A DNA stretch of 64,000 bases, from positions 1-64,000 of the forward strand of contig NZ_PEKX01000017.1 of NCBI RefSeq assembly GCF_002796985.1, written 5' to 3'. Below, piece after piece: positions 7,371-15,832 of the stretch (the first letter of the stretch is position 1; every line of letters begins with the position of its first letter). Made by a program: the position numbers and the translations under genes. The notes under the pieces are model-generated. The model was given only the letters and a program-made list of their open reading frames with translations. It was not told the DNA's origin and ran no database searches. The stretch is from Pseudomonas sp. GTDB lineage: Bacteria; Pseudomonadota; Gammaproteobacteria; Pseudomonadales; Pseudomonadaceae.

Positions 7371-9154
7371 GCCGCGCCAGCCTTGGCGTGTTGGCGGTTG
7401 CTCTCCACTATTTCGATAAAAGCCTGCTCCATGTTCAGCGTGCTGCCCTTGCCGCCGGCCTGTTCGCGGACTTCCCGTGGGGTGCCCATGGCCAGCAGCT
7501 TGCCGGCGTCCTGGATGACGATGCGGTCGCAGTACTCGGCTTCTTCCATGAAGTGGGTGGTGATGATGATGGTGGTGCCGCCTGCCGCCAGTGCGGTGAT
7601 GCGCTGCCAGAAACCCCGGCGGGCGAGGGGGTCGGCGCCGCTGGTGGGCTCGTCGAGGAAGAGGATTTCCGGCTCGTGGAGCAGGCCGACCGCCATCGCC
7701 AGGCGTTGCTTGAAGCCGCCGGGCAGTTGGCCGCTGGGCGAGTCTTCCTGGCCGCTGAGGTCGAACTGCCGGGACACCGCGTCCATCCGCTGGCTCAGGC
7801 GCTTGCCGCCAAGGCCATAGGCGCCGCCGAAGAAACGCAGGTTCTCGGCCACCGAGAGGTTGCCGTACAGGGAGAACTTCTGCGACACGTAGCCGACCTT
7901 GCGCCGCGCCTGGGCCCGCGCGTGGCGCAGGTTGACCCCGGCCACCTGCAGCGTGCCGCTGGTGGCCGGCAGCAGCCCGCAGAGCATGCGGAAGGTGGTG
8001 GTCTTGCCAGCGCCGTTGGGCCCGAGCAGACCGAAGATCTCCCCTCGGCGCACGCTGAAGCTGGTGCTGGCCACGGCGGTAAAGTCGCCGAACTTGCGCA
8101 CCAGGTCCTTCACTTCGATCACCGCTTCGCTGCCGTCTTCATGACGGTGCGTACCGGCTTTCAGGGATTCCATGTCCACCGCCTCGGCGTCACTGCGGGC
8201 GCGCAGGAGGAACATGAAACCGTCTTCCAGGCGCGCGTCCACCTGGCGTACCGGCGCGCCGTCGAGCATCTGGTCGAGCTTGCCCTGGTCGGCGTCCGGC
8301 TGGCGGATGAAGCGCACCTCGCCGGACTGCGGCACCGCGTCGACGACGTTCTGGTGGTCGTCCAGCAGCCGCGCCTGCAGGGTGCGGGCAGGTTCGTCGG
8401 CGGGCGGGGTGGCGATGAAACAGAGGTTGTCGGCATGCTCGCGGATCGACGCCGGGTTGCCCTTGGCCATCAATTGGCCCTGGTGCAGCAGGAAGACTTC
8501 GGCGCAGCGCTCGGCCTCGTCCATGTAGGAGGTGGAGACCAGCACGCTGAGCTGCTCCTGCTCGATCAGTTGCTGGATGATCTCCCACAGCTCGCGGCGC
8601 GATAGCGGGTCGACGCCCACGGTGGGCTCGTCGAGCAGCAGCAGGTCCGGCGAGCGCACCAGGGTGCAGGCCAGGCCCAGCTTCTGTTTCATGCCGCCGG
8701 AGAGCTTGCCTGCCGGGCGCTCGGTGAAGCGCGCCAGGTCGGTCATCTCCAGCAGGCGCTGGTAGCGTTCGACACGCTGCTGGTGCGGCACGCCGTGGAG
8801 GTCGGCGTAGAGGTCGAGGTTTTCCTGCACGCTCAGGTCCTCGTAGAGGCCAAAGCGCTGCGGCATGTAGCTGATGCGGTCCTGCACCTGCTGCGGGTGG
8901 GCGTGGACGTCCACGTCCAGCACCGTGAGCGTGCCGGCATCGGCCTGCAGCAGCCCGGCGACCAGGCGCAGGAAGGTGGTCTTGCCGGCACCGTCCGGGC
9001 CGACCAGGGCGGTGAGCTGGCCGCGCGGGATGTCCAGGCTGATGTCTTTCAGCGCCTGTACTGTCTTGCCCGACTCTTTCACCAGGAACTGCTTGGCCAG
9101 GCTTTCGGCGCGGATGACTGGGCCGTCGTTGTGGTTTCCCTGAATCGGCGCCAT
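7367..9154 (-). CDS. ABC exporter ATPase with two fused nucleotide-binding domains (YbhF-like)
   Basis: A 595-residue protein with two complete ABC ATPase domains in tandem. Domain 1 has Walker A GPDGAGKTT (52-60), signature LSGGMKQ (151-157) and Walker B LLLLDEPT (~171-178). Domain 2 has Walker A GPNGAGKT (378-385), a slightly altered signature LPGGFKQ (~477-483) and Walker B LFLDEPT. The length matches E. coli YbhF (578 aa). It powers the exporter formed with the two downstream permeases and the upstream HlyD adaptor. The gene shares base 9154 with the adaptor stop (TGATG junction). Confidence 0.93.
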   Translation of the reverse strand: MAPIQGNHNDGPVIRAESLAKQFLVKESGKTVQALKDISLDIPRGQLTALVGPDGAGKTTFLRLVAGLLQADAGTLTVLDVDVHAHPQQVQDRISYMPQRFGLYEDLSVQENLDLYADLHGVPHQQRVERYQRLLEMTDLARFTERPAGKLSGGMKQKLGLACTLVRSPDLLLLDEPTVGVDPLSRRELWEIIQQLIEQEQLSVLVSTSYMDEAERCAEVFLLHQGQLMAKGNPASIREHADNLCFIATPPADEPARTLQARLLDDHQNVVDAVPQSGEVRFIRQPDADQGKLDQMLDGAPVRQVDARLEDGFMFLLRARSDAEAVDMESLKAGTHRHEDGSEAVIEVKDLVRKFGDFTAVASTSFSVRRGEIFGLLGPNGAGKTTTFRMLCGLLPATSGTLQVAGVNLRHARAQARRKVGYVSQKFSLYGNLSVAENLRFFGGAYGLGGKRLSQRMDAVSRQFDLSGQEDSPSGQLPGGFKQRLAMAVGLLHEPEILFLDEPTSGADPLARRGFWQRITALAAGGTTIIITTHFMEEAEYCDRIVIQDAGKLLAMGTPREVREQAGGKGSTLNMEQAFIEIVESNRQHAKAGAA

Positions 9155-10155
9155 CAGTGCGGCTCGTCGGCGAAGCGCACCGTGGCCGGCATGCCCAGAC
9201 GCAGGCGGTTGTCAGGGTCAGCTACCAGCACCCGCACTTCGTAGACGAGGCTGGTGCGCAGCTCTTCGGTCTGCACCGACTTGGGCGTGAATTCGGCGAC
9301 CGAGGAAATGAAGCCGACGTGGCCGTCGATGGCCTGGTCCGGATGGCTGTCGGTGAACACCTGGGCCTTCAGGCCGGGCTTGATGCGGCCCAGGTTGGTT
9401 TCGCTGACATAGGCACGAATCCATTTCGGGTCGGTCAGCGCCAGGGAGTACACCGGGCGCTGCGGCGAGGCCATGTCGCCGGGCTCCAGCAGGCGCGAGC
9501 GCACGGTGGCGTTCTGCGGTGCCTTGAGGTCGGCTTCGTCGAGGTTGTGCTGCAGCAGCGCCAGGTCGGCGCGGGCGGCGGCGAGCTGGGCCTCGGCCTG
9601 GGCGATGTCTTCCACCCGCGGGCCGATCTGCGCCAGGCGCAGGGATTTCTGCCGGTCTTCCAGTTCGGCCTGGGCGACCTTCTGCTGCGAGGTGGCGCTG
9701 TCGATGTCCTGCTGGCTCACGGCGCGGCCGCCGGGGCTGTTGGCGCGGATGTTCTGCAACCGGCGCAGCTGGGTATTGGCGAGGTCGAGCTGGGCGCGCG
9801 CGGCCTTGTCCTGGGCCTTGGCGCGGTCGATGTCCTCGGGGCGCGAGCCGTTCTTCAGGCGCAGCAGGTTCTGCTCCTGCGCGGCGATCTGCGCGCGGGC
9901 CTTGTCGACCTGCAGGCGCAGGGTGCGGGTGTCGAGGCTGGCCAATACGTCGCCGGCCTTCACCACGTCGCCTTCCTCGACGTTCATCTTCGCGATGCGC
10001 TCGCTGCCGGTGAAGGCCAGTGACACCTGGCGGATGTCCACGTTGCCGTAGAGCACCAGGCGTTTGTCATCGCTCTCGCGGGACTGCAAGGTCCACCACA
10101 GTCCGCCCCCCAACAGCAGCGCAACGAGCGCTACCAGCACCAGCTTCTTCGGCAT
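9154..10155 (-). CDS. HlyD-family periplasmic adaptor (YbhG-like)
   Basis: A 333-residue membrane-fusion protein. An N-terminal anchor helix (LVLVALVALLLGGGLWWTL) is followed by a lipoyl half-motif (MNVEEGDVVKAGDVLASLD), a long coiled-coil hairpin (~70-200, rich in Gln, Ala, Arg and Leu), the second lipoyl half (APQNATVRSRLLEPGDM) and a beta-barrel. It links the inner-membrane ABC permeases to the outer-membrane factor. It is the first gene of the minus-strand operon running to 3203, so the promoter should lie in the 169-bp divergent gap before the gene at 10325. Confidence 0.92.
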   Translation of the reverse strand: MPKKLVLVALVALLLGGGLWWTLQSRESDDKRLVLYGNVDIRQVSLAFTGSERIAKMNVEEGDVVKAGDVLASLDTRTLRLQVDKARAQIAAQEQNLLRLKNGSRPEDIDRAKAQDKAARAQLDLANTQLRRLQNIRANSPGGRAVSQQDIDSATSQQKVAQAELEDRQKSLRLAQIGPRVEDIAQAEAQLAAARADLALLQHNLDEADLKAPQNATVRSRLLEPGDMASPQRPVYSLALTDPKWIRAYVSETNLGRIKPGLKAQVFTDSHPDQAIDGHVGFISSVAEFTPKSVQTEELRTSLVYEVRVLVADPDNRLRLGMPATVRFADEPH

Positions 10156-10324
10156 TGCCCCATCCCTGTTTCGTGACAGCCCGGTGAAGGATAGACAGTT
10201 ATTCGCTGCAGGACCGTGCGGCAGGCCGCTACCCCGCGTCGCAGAGCCTGCCCTTCGTCAGTTGCGATGCTGCTACGGGCATTGCCTGTTAGCGTGGAGA
10301 GACATCCCGAACGGAGATGCCGCC

Positions 10325-10555
10325 ATGAGCGACAACGACAACATTCTGGCCGCGCACCGTAGCTCCTGGCACCTGCGCGCCCAGCGGATGCAGTGGTTTG
10401 GCCTGGTGCTGCTGTTCCTCGCCACGGGCCTGGCGGCATTGACTGACTTTCTGCAGCGCGAAGGCGGCGTGGCGACCATCGTTGCCTTCGCCGTCGTCGG
10501 TGTGCTGGCGCTGGTGGTGGCGCGGGTGATTCTGATGAGGCCCAGGCCTGCGTAG
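10325..10555 (+). CDS. Small two-helix membrane protein
   Basis: A 76-residue protein with two predicted membrane helices (residues ~23-41 and ~51-70) joined by a short loop, and a charged N-terminus. No family is recognised. The start at 10325 is supported by CGGAG 11 nt upstream; longer in-frame versions begin in low-quality sequence. It is divergent from the ABC exporter operon and is followed by a repeat-rich convergent intergenic region. Function unknown. Confidence 0.6.
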   Translation: MSDNDNILAAHRSSWHLRAQRMQWFGLVLLFLATGLAALTDFLQREGGVATIVAFAVVGVLALVVARVILMRPRPA

Positions 10556-10850
10556 GAGCAACTGTCTTCTTCTGAAAGTCCGTGCCTGGAGTTTCCCTCT
10601 CCCTAACCCTGGCTGCGCGCCCGCTCCGAAGGGAGAGGGCGGGGGAGAGGGTTGGGGCCCGCGCAGAGTTTCCAGGTAGGAGCGGACTCCGTCCGCGATA
10701 GGCTCCCGGCGGCGCCGGAGCTGAGGTCGGTTCGCGAGCAAGCTCGCTCCTGCGCGAGAGCGCGCAGCGCCGGCACCTGCAAGGGCGAGGGGGCGCCATC
10801 GTTATGGCTGGCGAACCTGTCCGGAATGATCCTTGCCGGCGAACTGCTGT
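10556..10850. repeat. Repeat-rich convergent intergenic region with REP-like hairpins
   Basis: No gene is seen here. The region holds several inverted-repeat units of the kind scattered in Pseudomonas intergenic DNA: a CCCTCTCCCT / AGGGAGAGGG pair (about 10598-10640), a unit TAGGAGCGGACTCCGTCCGC (10677 onward), and a unit with GCGAGCAAGCTCGC (10734-10747). The second unit reappears inverted at 19150-19172. A GCGAGGGGG-CGCCATCGTT segment near 10786-10804 reappears near 19862-19882. The region lies between two converging genes, a usual place for such repeats. Confidence 0.65.
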
Positions 10851-11039
10851 TCAGCGTCGCGGAATGGACTGCACCTGCGGTTGCATCTGCTGCTGCGGAA
10901 TCCGGCCGTAGCCCATCTGTCCGTCATTCATCGGCGGTGGGGGCGGAGCATCGTGGCGATCGGGGTGGCCGCCGCAGGACGATCCGCCGAGCAGCACGGC
11001 CAATGCGCCGATCAGTAGCAGGATGGTGGTCCTTCGCAT
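10851..11039 (-). CDS. Small exported proline/glutamine-rich protein
   Basis: A 62-residue protein starting at ATG 11039 with a strong GGAGGA ribosome site about 8 nt upstream. Residues 4-18 form a signal-like hydrophobic stretch (TTILLLIGALAVLLG), followed by GGSSC, which resembles but does not match a standard lipobox. The mature part has a PPPPP run and a Gln-rich tail (QQQMQPQVQ). No family is recognised. A far longer antisense frame over the YiaV-like gene is in phase with it but is a shadow. Confidence 0.6.
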   Translation of the reverse strand: MRRTTILLLIGALAVLLGGSSCGGHPDRHDAPPPPPMNDGQMGYGRIPQQQMQPQVQSIPRR

Positions 11040-11261
11040 GGTCGAATCCTCCGCCAGTGCCTTCTTCCAGTGAACCCGAAAAACCCCATGCCAGCCGACC
11101 CGCCGGACGAATGGGCTCCGCCCGGAGAGGTACGCGGGCTCCCTGGCAAACGCTCGGAACCGCGCCAATCGCGCGCTTCGGCGATAGTGCAGCTTGCCAT
11201 GGATCAACCATACTGAGCCGACTCGCCCCGGCGTTGGGCTCGGGGGAACAAGGAGGGCGGG

Positions 11262-11630
11262 ATGCTCGACTATTTTGCGCTGGGGGTACTGATCTTCGTC
11301 GGATTGGTGCTGTTCTACGGGATCATCGTGCTGCACGACATCCCTTATGAGATTGCGGTACACCGCAACCATCCCCATCAGGACGCGATCCACGCGGCTG
11401 GCTGGGTAAGTCTGTTCACGCTGCATGCACTGTGGCCGTTCCTCTGGATCTGGGCCATGTTGTACCGCGATGACCGCGGCTGGGGCTTTCACCACGGCAG
11501 GACACCGGCTGAAGAAGCCGATTACCTCGAACGGCAACTGGCCGAACTGCGCCAGCGCCTGGACGTGCTGGAAGGCCGCAAGGCCACGCCTGCCGTGCCG
11601 ACAACCACTCAATCCGGCGGGGAGGGCTGA
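11262..11630 (+). CDS. DUF3302 membrane protein (YiaW-like)
   Basis: A 122-residue inner-membrane protein with two hydrophobic helices (residues ~4-25 and ~46-68) and a charged tail predicted as a short coiled coil (EEADYLERQLAELRQRLDVLE). It matches DUF3302 / E. coli YiaW, which is paired with the HlyD-like YiaV. The same pairing is seen here, with the next gene starting 3 bp after this stop. An AAGGAGG ribosome site precedes the ATG. It probably acts with the adaptor; the transported compound is unknown. Confidence 0.8.
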   Translation: MLDYFALGVLIFVGLVLFYGIIVLHDIPYEIAVHRNHPHQDAIHAAGWVSLFTLHALWPFLWIWAMLYRDDRGWGFHHGRTPAEEADYLERQLAELRQRLDVLEGRKATPAVPTTTQSGGEG

Positions 11631-11633
11631 TCC

Positions 11634-12593
11634 ATGGACCTGTTGCTGATCCTCACCTACGCCGCCATCTGCATCGCGATCTTCAAAATCTTCCGCATTC
11701 CACTGAACAAGTGGACGGTGCCCACCGCCGTGCTCGGTGGCGTGATCATCATCGGCGCACTGATCTTCACCATGAACTACAACCACCCGTACTCCGAGGT
11801 GGCGCGCAGCTATTTCGTCACCACGCCGGTGATCCCGGTGGTTACCGGGCAAGTGGTGGAAGTGCCGGTGAAGGGCAACGAGGTGATCGAGAAGGGCGCG
11901 GTGCTGTTCCGCATCGATCCCAAGCCGTTCGAGCTGAAGCTGCAATCGATCCAGGCGCAATTGGTGTCGGCGCGCGCCGACCAGTCGCGAGCCCGCGAAC
12001 TGGCCCTGCGCAACGTCGGCAACAAGCGCGACGTCGATCTGACCAGCGCCCGCGTGGATGACCTCACCGCGCAACTGGGCCTGGCCCAGTTCGAGTTGGA
12101 CAACACCGTGGTGCGCGCTCCGTCGCGTGGCTTCGTCACCCACGTGTCGTTGCGCCCCGGGATGATGGCGACGCGGCTGCCGCTGCGCCCGTCCATGGTC
12201 TTCGTGCCGGAAGAGGGGCCGTACTTCACCGCCTGGATGCGGCAGAACAGCCAGTTGCGCCTGACCGAAGGCGACGAGGCCGAAGTGGCCTTCGACGGCA
12301 TCCCGGGTGAAGTGTTCACCGGCAAGGTCAAGCAGACCATCGCGGTGATCGGCGAAGGCCAGGTGCAGCCGTCCGGCACGCTGCTCAGCTACAGCGGTTC
12401 GCCGCCGCCGGGGCGGGTGCCGGTGATCATCGAGATCACCGACCCGAAGTTCGCCCCCTACGCCTCGCTGATGCCCGGTGGTGCCTATGGCCAGGCGGCG
12501 ATCTACAGCGAGCATTTCCACCATGTGGCGATCATGCGCAAGATCCTCCTGCGCATGGCGGCCTGGATGAACTACATCTTCCCGTTCCACTGA
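11634..12593 (+). CDS. HlyD-family membrane-fusion protein (YiaV-like)
   Basis: A 319-residue adaptor with two N-terminal hydrophobic segments (residues ~4-20 and ~32-47), a biotinyl-lipoyl motif (VEVPVKGNEVIEKGAVLFRID), a short coiled-coil hairpin, a second lipoyl half (VVRAPSRGFVTHVSLRPG) and a beta-barrel ending near a C-terminal hydrophobic patch. Length and partner match E. coli YiaV. No inner-membrane pump or outer-membrane factor gene is adjacent, so it either uses distant partners or forms a small system with the DUF3302 protein. Confidence 0.85.
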   Translation: MDLLLILTYAAICIAIFKIFRIPLNKWTVPTAVLGGVIIIGALIFTMNYNHPYSEVARSYFVTTPVIPVVTGQVVEVPVKGNEVIEKGAVLFRIDPKPFELKLQSIQAQLVSARADQSRARELALRNVGNKRDVDLTSARVDDLTAQLGLAQFELDNTVVRAPSRGFVTHVSLRPGMMATRLPLRPSMVFVPEEGPYFTAWMRQNSQLRLTEGDEAEVAFDGIPGEVFTGKVKQTIAVIGEGQVQPSGTLLSYSGSPPPGRVPVIIEITDPKFAPYASLMPGGAYGQAAIYSEHFHHVAIMRKILLRMAAWMNYIFPFH

Positions 12594-12604
12594 TCCATCC
12601 CCGC

Positions 12605-12641
12605 GCTGCGGCCGCCCGGCCGCAGCCGCCTTGCCTTTTTG
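12605..12641 (+). terminator. Probable terminator after the YiaW/YiaV-like pair
   Basis: A 10-bp perfect inverted repeat (GCTGCGGCCG / CGGCCGCAGC, 12605-12626) begins 12 bp after the stop codon and is followed by a T-rich stretch ending in TTTTT at 12636-12640. The T run is separated from the stem by about 9 nt, so the termination strength is uncertain. Confidence 0.5.
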
Positions 12642-12804
12642 TAGGCATCCCCTCGCCGCGTCCCTGGCGGCCTGTCATGAAATGAAAAGCCCCTGTCGCA
12701 CCATGTGAAGCCTCCCGTCCGGCCTCTGCCTATTGTCCGCTCAAAGGGCGTTTGCCCGCTCCAAATGGGGCGCCCACGACAACAAGACAACTGGAGATTC
12801 CGGC

Positions 12805-13785
12805 ATGGCCAAAGCCGTTCGTTTCTATGAAACAGGGGGACCCGAAGTCCTGCGTTACGAGGACGTGGAGGTCGGCGAGCCCGGCCCGGGGCAAGTGCGC
12901 ATCCGCCATGTGGCGGTGGGCCTGAATTACGCTGACACCTACTTCCGCAATGGCACCTACGCCGTCCCGCTGCCCAGCGGCATGGGCGTGGAGGCCGCTG
13001 GCGTGGTGGTCGCGGTGGGCGAGGGCGTGAGCAACGTGGTGCCCGGTGATCGCGTCACCTACACCGGCTTCATCAACACCCTTGGCGCCTACAGCACCGA
13101 GCGCCTGGTGCCGGCGGCGCCGCTGATCCGCCTGCCGGAGAACATCGCCTTCGAGACCGCCGCCGCCATGACCATGCGCGGCCTGACTTCGGCCTACCTG
13201 CTGCGTCGCATCCACGACTTCAAGCCGGGCCAGAGCATCCTGCTGCACGCCGCTGCCGGTGGTGTCGGGCTGATCGTCGCGCAGTGGGCCAAGCTCCTCG
13301 GCCTGCGTGTGATCGGCACCGTGTCCAGCGATGCCAAGGCCGAGATCGCCTTCGCCCATGGCTGCGAGCACGTCATCAACTACAGCCGGGAAGGCGTCGC
13401 CGAGCGCGTGCGTGAGCTGACCGACGGCCGTGGTGTTGACGTGGTCTTCGACAGCGTCGGCAAGGACACCTTCATGACCTCCCTGGATTCGCTCAAGCGC
13501 CGGGGCCTGATGGTCTGCGTCGGTACCGCGTCGGGCCCGATCCCGCCGTTCGACCCGGTGCTGCTGGCGATGAAAGGCTCGATCTTCCTCACTCGCCCGG
13601 CCCTGGCCGACTACATCGCAGACCCGGCGGAGAAGGCGGCGCTGCTGGATGAGCTGTTCACCCATGTGGGCAACGGCGACATCCGCATCGAGATCAACCA
13701 GCACTATGCGCTGGAAGATGCCGTGCAGGCCCACCGCGATCTCGAATCGCGCAAGACCACCGGCTCGTCGATCTTCGTCATCTGA
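12805..13785 (+). CDS. NADPH:quinone oxidoreductase, zeta-crystallin type
   Basis: A 326-residue medium-chain reductase without zinc ligands, of the QOR/zeta-crystallin class. Visible features are the N-terminal GroES-like fold (GQVRIRHVAVGLNYADTYFRNG), GVEAAGVVVAVG, and the nucleotide-binding AAGGVG at residues 150-155. It transfers hydride from NADPH to quinones or enones in the cytoplasm. A GGAG site precedes ATG 12805. It leads a plus-strand run that continues to 19129, with only 10 bp to the TauD-like gene, so it is likely part of the same catabolic unit. Confidence 0.88.
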   Translation: MAKAVRFYETGGPEVLRYEDVEVGEPGPGQVRIRHVAVGLNYADTYFRNGTYAVPLPSGMGVEAAGVVVAVGEGVSNVVPGDRVTYTGFINTLGAYSTERLVPAAPLIRLPENIAFETAAAMTMRGLTSAYLLRRIHDFKPGQSILLHAAAGGVGLIVAQWAKLLGLRVIGTVSSDAKAEIAFAHGCEHVINYSREGVAERVRELTDGRGVDVVFDSVGKDTFMTSLDSLKRRGLMVCVGTASGPIPPFDPVLLAMKGSIFLTRPALADYIADPAEKAALLDELFTHVGNGDIRIEINQHYALEDAVQAHRDLESRKTTGSSIFVI

Positions 13786-13795
13786 GGGCGCCGCC

Positions 13796-14644
13796 ATGCA
13801 CGTAGAACGTCTGACCTGCAGCATCGGCGCCGAAATATCCGGGGTGAACCTGGGCGATGCCTCTCGCGATGAAGGCCTGTTCGCCGAGCTGCGCGAGCTG
13901 CTGCTCAAGCACAAGGTGCTGTTCCTGCGTGACCAGGACATCACCCGTGCCGAGCACGTCGCCTTCGCGCGTCGCTTCGGCGAGCTGGAAGACCATCCGG
14001 TGGCCGGCAGCGACCCGGAGCATCCGGGCCTGGTGCGCATCTACAAGACCCCGGACCTGCCCAACGACCGCTACGAGAACGCCTGGCACACAGACGCCAC
14101 CTGGCGCGAGGTGCCGCCCCTGGGCTGCGTCCTGCGCTGCGTGGAGTGCCCGCCGGTGGGCGGCGACACCATGTGGGCGAACATGGCGCTGGCTTACGAC
14201 ATGCTCCCGGCCGAGATCAAGGAGCGTATCGCCAAGCTGCGCGCGCGCCACAGCATCGAGGCCAGCTTCGGGGCGGCCATGCCGATCGAGAAGCGCCTGG
14301 CGCTCAAGGCGATGTACCCCGACGCCGAGCACCCGGTGGTGCGTACCCACCCGGAAACCGGCGAGAAGGTGTTGTTCGTCAACGCCTTCACCACCCACTT
14401 CAGCAACTACCACACGCCGCAGAACGTGCGCTTCGGCCAGGACGCCAACCCCGGCGCGGCCGACCTGCTGCGTTACCTGGTGAGCCAGGTGTACATCCCC
14501 GAGTTCCAGGTGCGCTGGCGCTGGAAGAAGAACGATGTGGCGATCTGGGACAACCGCTGTACCCAGCACTACGCGGTAATGGATTACCCGCCCTGCGTGC
14601 GCCGCATGGAACGCGCCGGAATCATCGGCGACAAGCCGTTCTGA
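13796..14644 (+). CDS. TauD/TfdA-family 2-oxoglutarate-dependent dioxygenase
   Basis: A 282-residue Fe(II)/2-oxoglutarate dioxygenase. The metal triad is visible as H98-x-D100 in WHTDATW and H258 in QHYAVMDY; R269 in VRRMER probably binds the 2-oxoglutarate carboxylate. Family members hydroxylate compounds such as taurine (releasing sulfite) or 2,4-D. The neighbours (beta-keto acid cleavage enzyme, MFS importer, YeiH-type exporter) suggest use of an organic acid or sulfonate, which is inference. The start at 13796 follows the upstream stop by 10 bp. Confidence 0.9.
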   Translation: MHVERLTCSIGAEISGVNLGDASRDEGLFAELRELLLKHKVLFLRDQDITRAEHVAFARRFGELEDHPVAGSDPEHPGLVRIYKTPDLPNDRYENAWHTDATWREVPPLGCVLRCVECPPVGGDTMWANMALAYDMLPAEIKERIAKLRARHSIEASFGAAMPIEKRLALKAMYPDAEHPVVRTHPETGEKVLFVNAFTTHFSNYHTPQNVRFGQDANPGAADLLRYLVSQVYIPEFQVRWRWKKNDVAIWDNRCTQHYAVMDYPPCVRRMERAGIIGDKPF

Positions 14645-14689
14645 CGCCTGCAACACAGAGTCTTACAAGAACAATTTACGGAGACCGAC

Positions 14690-15742
14690 ATGCAATTTTT
14701 CGACGATTCGCTGCACCCCGAGAACCAGGACAAGGTGGTCATCACCACCGCTCCCTACGGCCCGGAATGGATGCCCGAGGATTTCCCCGAAGACATCCCG
14801 GTGACCATGGACGAGCAGGTCCAGAAGGCCGTTGACTGCTACGAAGCCGGCGCCACCGTGCTCCACCTGCACGTGCGTGAGCTGGATGGCAAGGGCTCCA
14901 AGCGCCTGTCCAAGTTCAACGAGCTGATCGCCGGTGTGCGCGAAGCCGTACCGGACATGATCATCCAGGTCGGCGGCTCGATTTCCTTCGCCCCGGAAAG
15001 TGACGGCGAAGCCGCCAAGTGGCTGTCCGACGACACCCGCCACATGCTCGCCGAGCTGACCCCCAAGCCCGACCAGGTGACGGTGGCGATCAACACCACC
15101 CAGATGAACATCATGGAGCTGCTCTACCCGGAGTACCTGAAAGGGACTTCCCTGGAGAACCCGCTCTACCAGGCGGCCTACAGCGAAATGACCGTGCCGG
15201 CTGGCCCGGCCTGGGTCGAGGAGCACCTCAAGCGCCTGCAGGATGCCGGCATCCAGCCGCACTTCCAGCTCACCGGCATGCACGCCCTGGAAACCCTCGA
15301 GCGCCTGGTGCGCAAGGGCGTCTACAAGGGCCCGCTGAACCTGACCTGGATCGGCATCGGCGGCGGTTTCGACGGCCCCAACCCGTTCAACTTCATGAAC
15401 TTCGTGCACCGCGCACCCGACGGCGCCACCGTCACCGCCGAGTCGCTGCTGAAGAACGTCCTGCCGTTCAACATGATGGCACTGGCCATGGGGCTGCACC
15501 CGCGTTGCGGCATCGAGGACACCATCATCGGCCAGCACGGCCAGCGCATGACTTCGGTCGAGCAGATCCAGCAGTGCGTCCGCGTCGCCCATGAACTGGG
15601 CCGCGAAGTCGCCAGCGGCAAGGAAGCGCGCGCCATCTACAAGATCGGCGTGCAGTACGACAGCGTCGAGGAAACCCTGCGCATGAACGGCATGGCGCCC
15701 AATCGCCAGCCGGGCCAGAAGTCCGTCCCGCTTCGCGCGTGA
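14690..15742 (+). CDS. Beta-keto acid cleavage enzyme (BKACE, DUF849)
   Basis: A 350-residue TIM-barrel enzyme of the 3-keto-5-aminohexanoate cleavage (Kce) family, whose members condense a beta-keto acid with acetyl-CoA to give acetoacetate and a new acyl-CoA. The zinc-ligand pair H59-x-H61 is seen in TVLHLHVRE, with IIQVGGS and GIGGGFDG loops further on. The family also includes dehydrocarnitine-cleaving enzymes, so the acyl group cannot be assigned by eye. It lies 45 bp after the dioxygenase gene and is followed by a strong terminator. Confidence 0.9.
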   Translation: MQFFDDSLHPENQDKVVITTAPYGPEWMPEDFPEDIPVTMDEQVQKAVDCYEAGATVLHLHVRELDGKGSKRLSKFNELIAGVREAVPDMIIQVGGSISFAPESDGEAAKWLSDDTRHMLAELTPKPDQVTVAINTTQMNIMELLYPEYLKGTSLENPLYQAAYSEMTVPAGPAWVEEHLKRLQDAGIQPHFQLTGMHALETLERLVRKGVYKGPLNLTWIGIGGGFDGPNPFNFMNFVHRAPDGATVTAESLLKNVLPFNMMALAMGLHPRCGIEDTIIGQHGQRMTSVEQIQQCVRVAHELGREVASGKEARAIYKIGVQYDSVEETLRMNGMAPNRQPGQKSVPLRA

Positions 15743-15748
15743 CAGGCT

Positions 15749-15786
15749 CCGGGGTGCGGTCTGCCAGTACCGCACCCCGGCTTTTA
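15749..15786 (+). terminator. Strong rho-independent terminator after the BKACE gene
   Basis: A 12-bp stem (CCGGGGTGCGGT / ACCGCACCCCGG, loop CTGCCAGT) is followed by CTTTTAT. It starts 7 bp after the BKACE stop and ends 46 bp before the MFS transporter start. It implies that the MFS-DsbA-Rieske-YeiH genes have their own promoter or depend on read-through. Confidence 0.85.
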
Positions 15787-15832
15787 TCCAAGAACAACAA
15801 GAATCCACTGACCCACCTGGAGAGCTAGCGCA

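Noticed and set aside
10851..12590. A 579-codon minus-strand frame opposite the YiaW/YiaV-like genes
   Set aside because: Only its last 62 codons, with their own ribosome site and signal-like start, look like a gene; the rest is antisense shadow.
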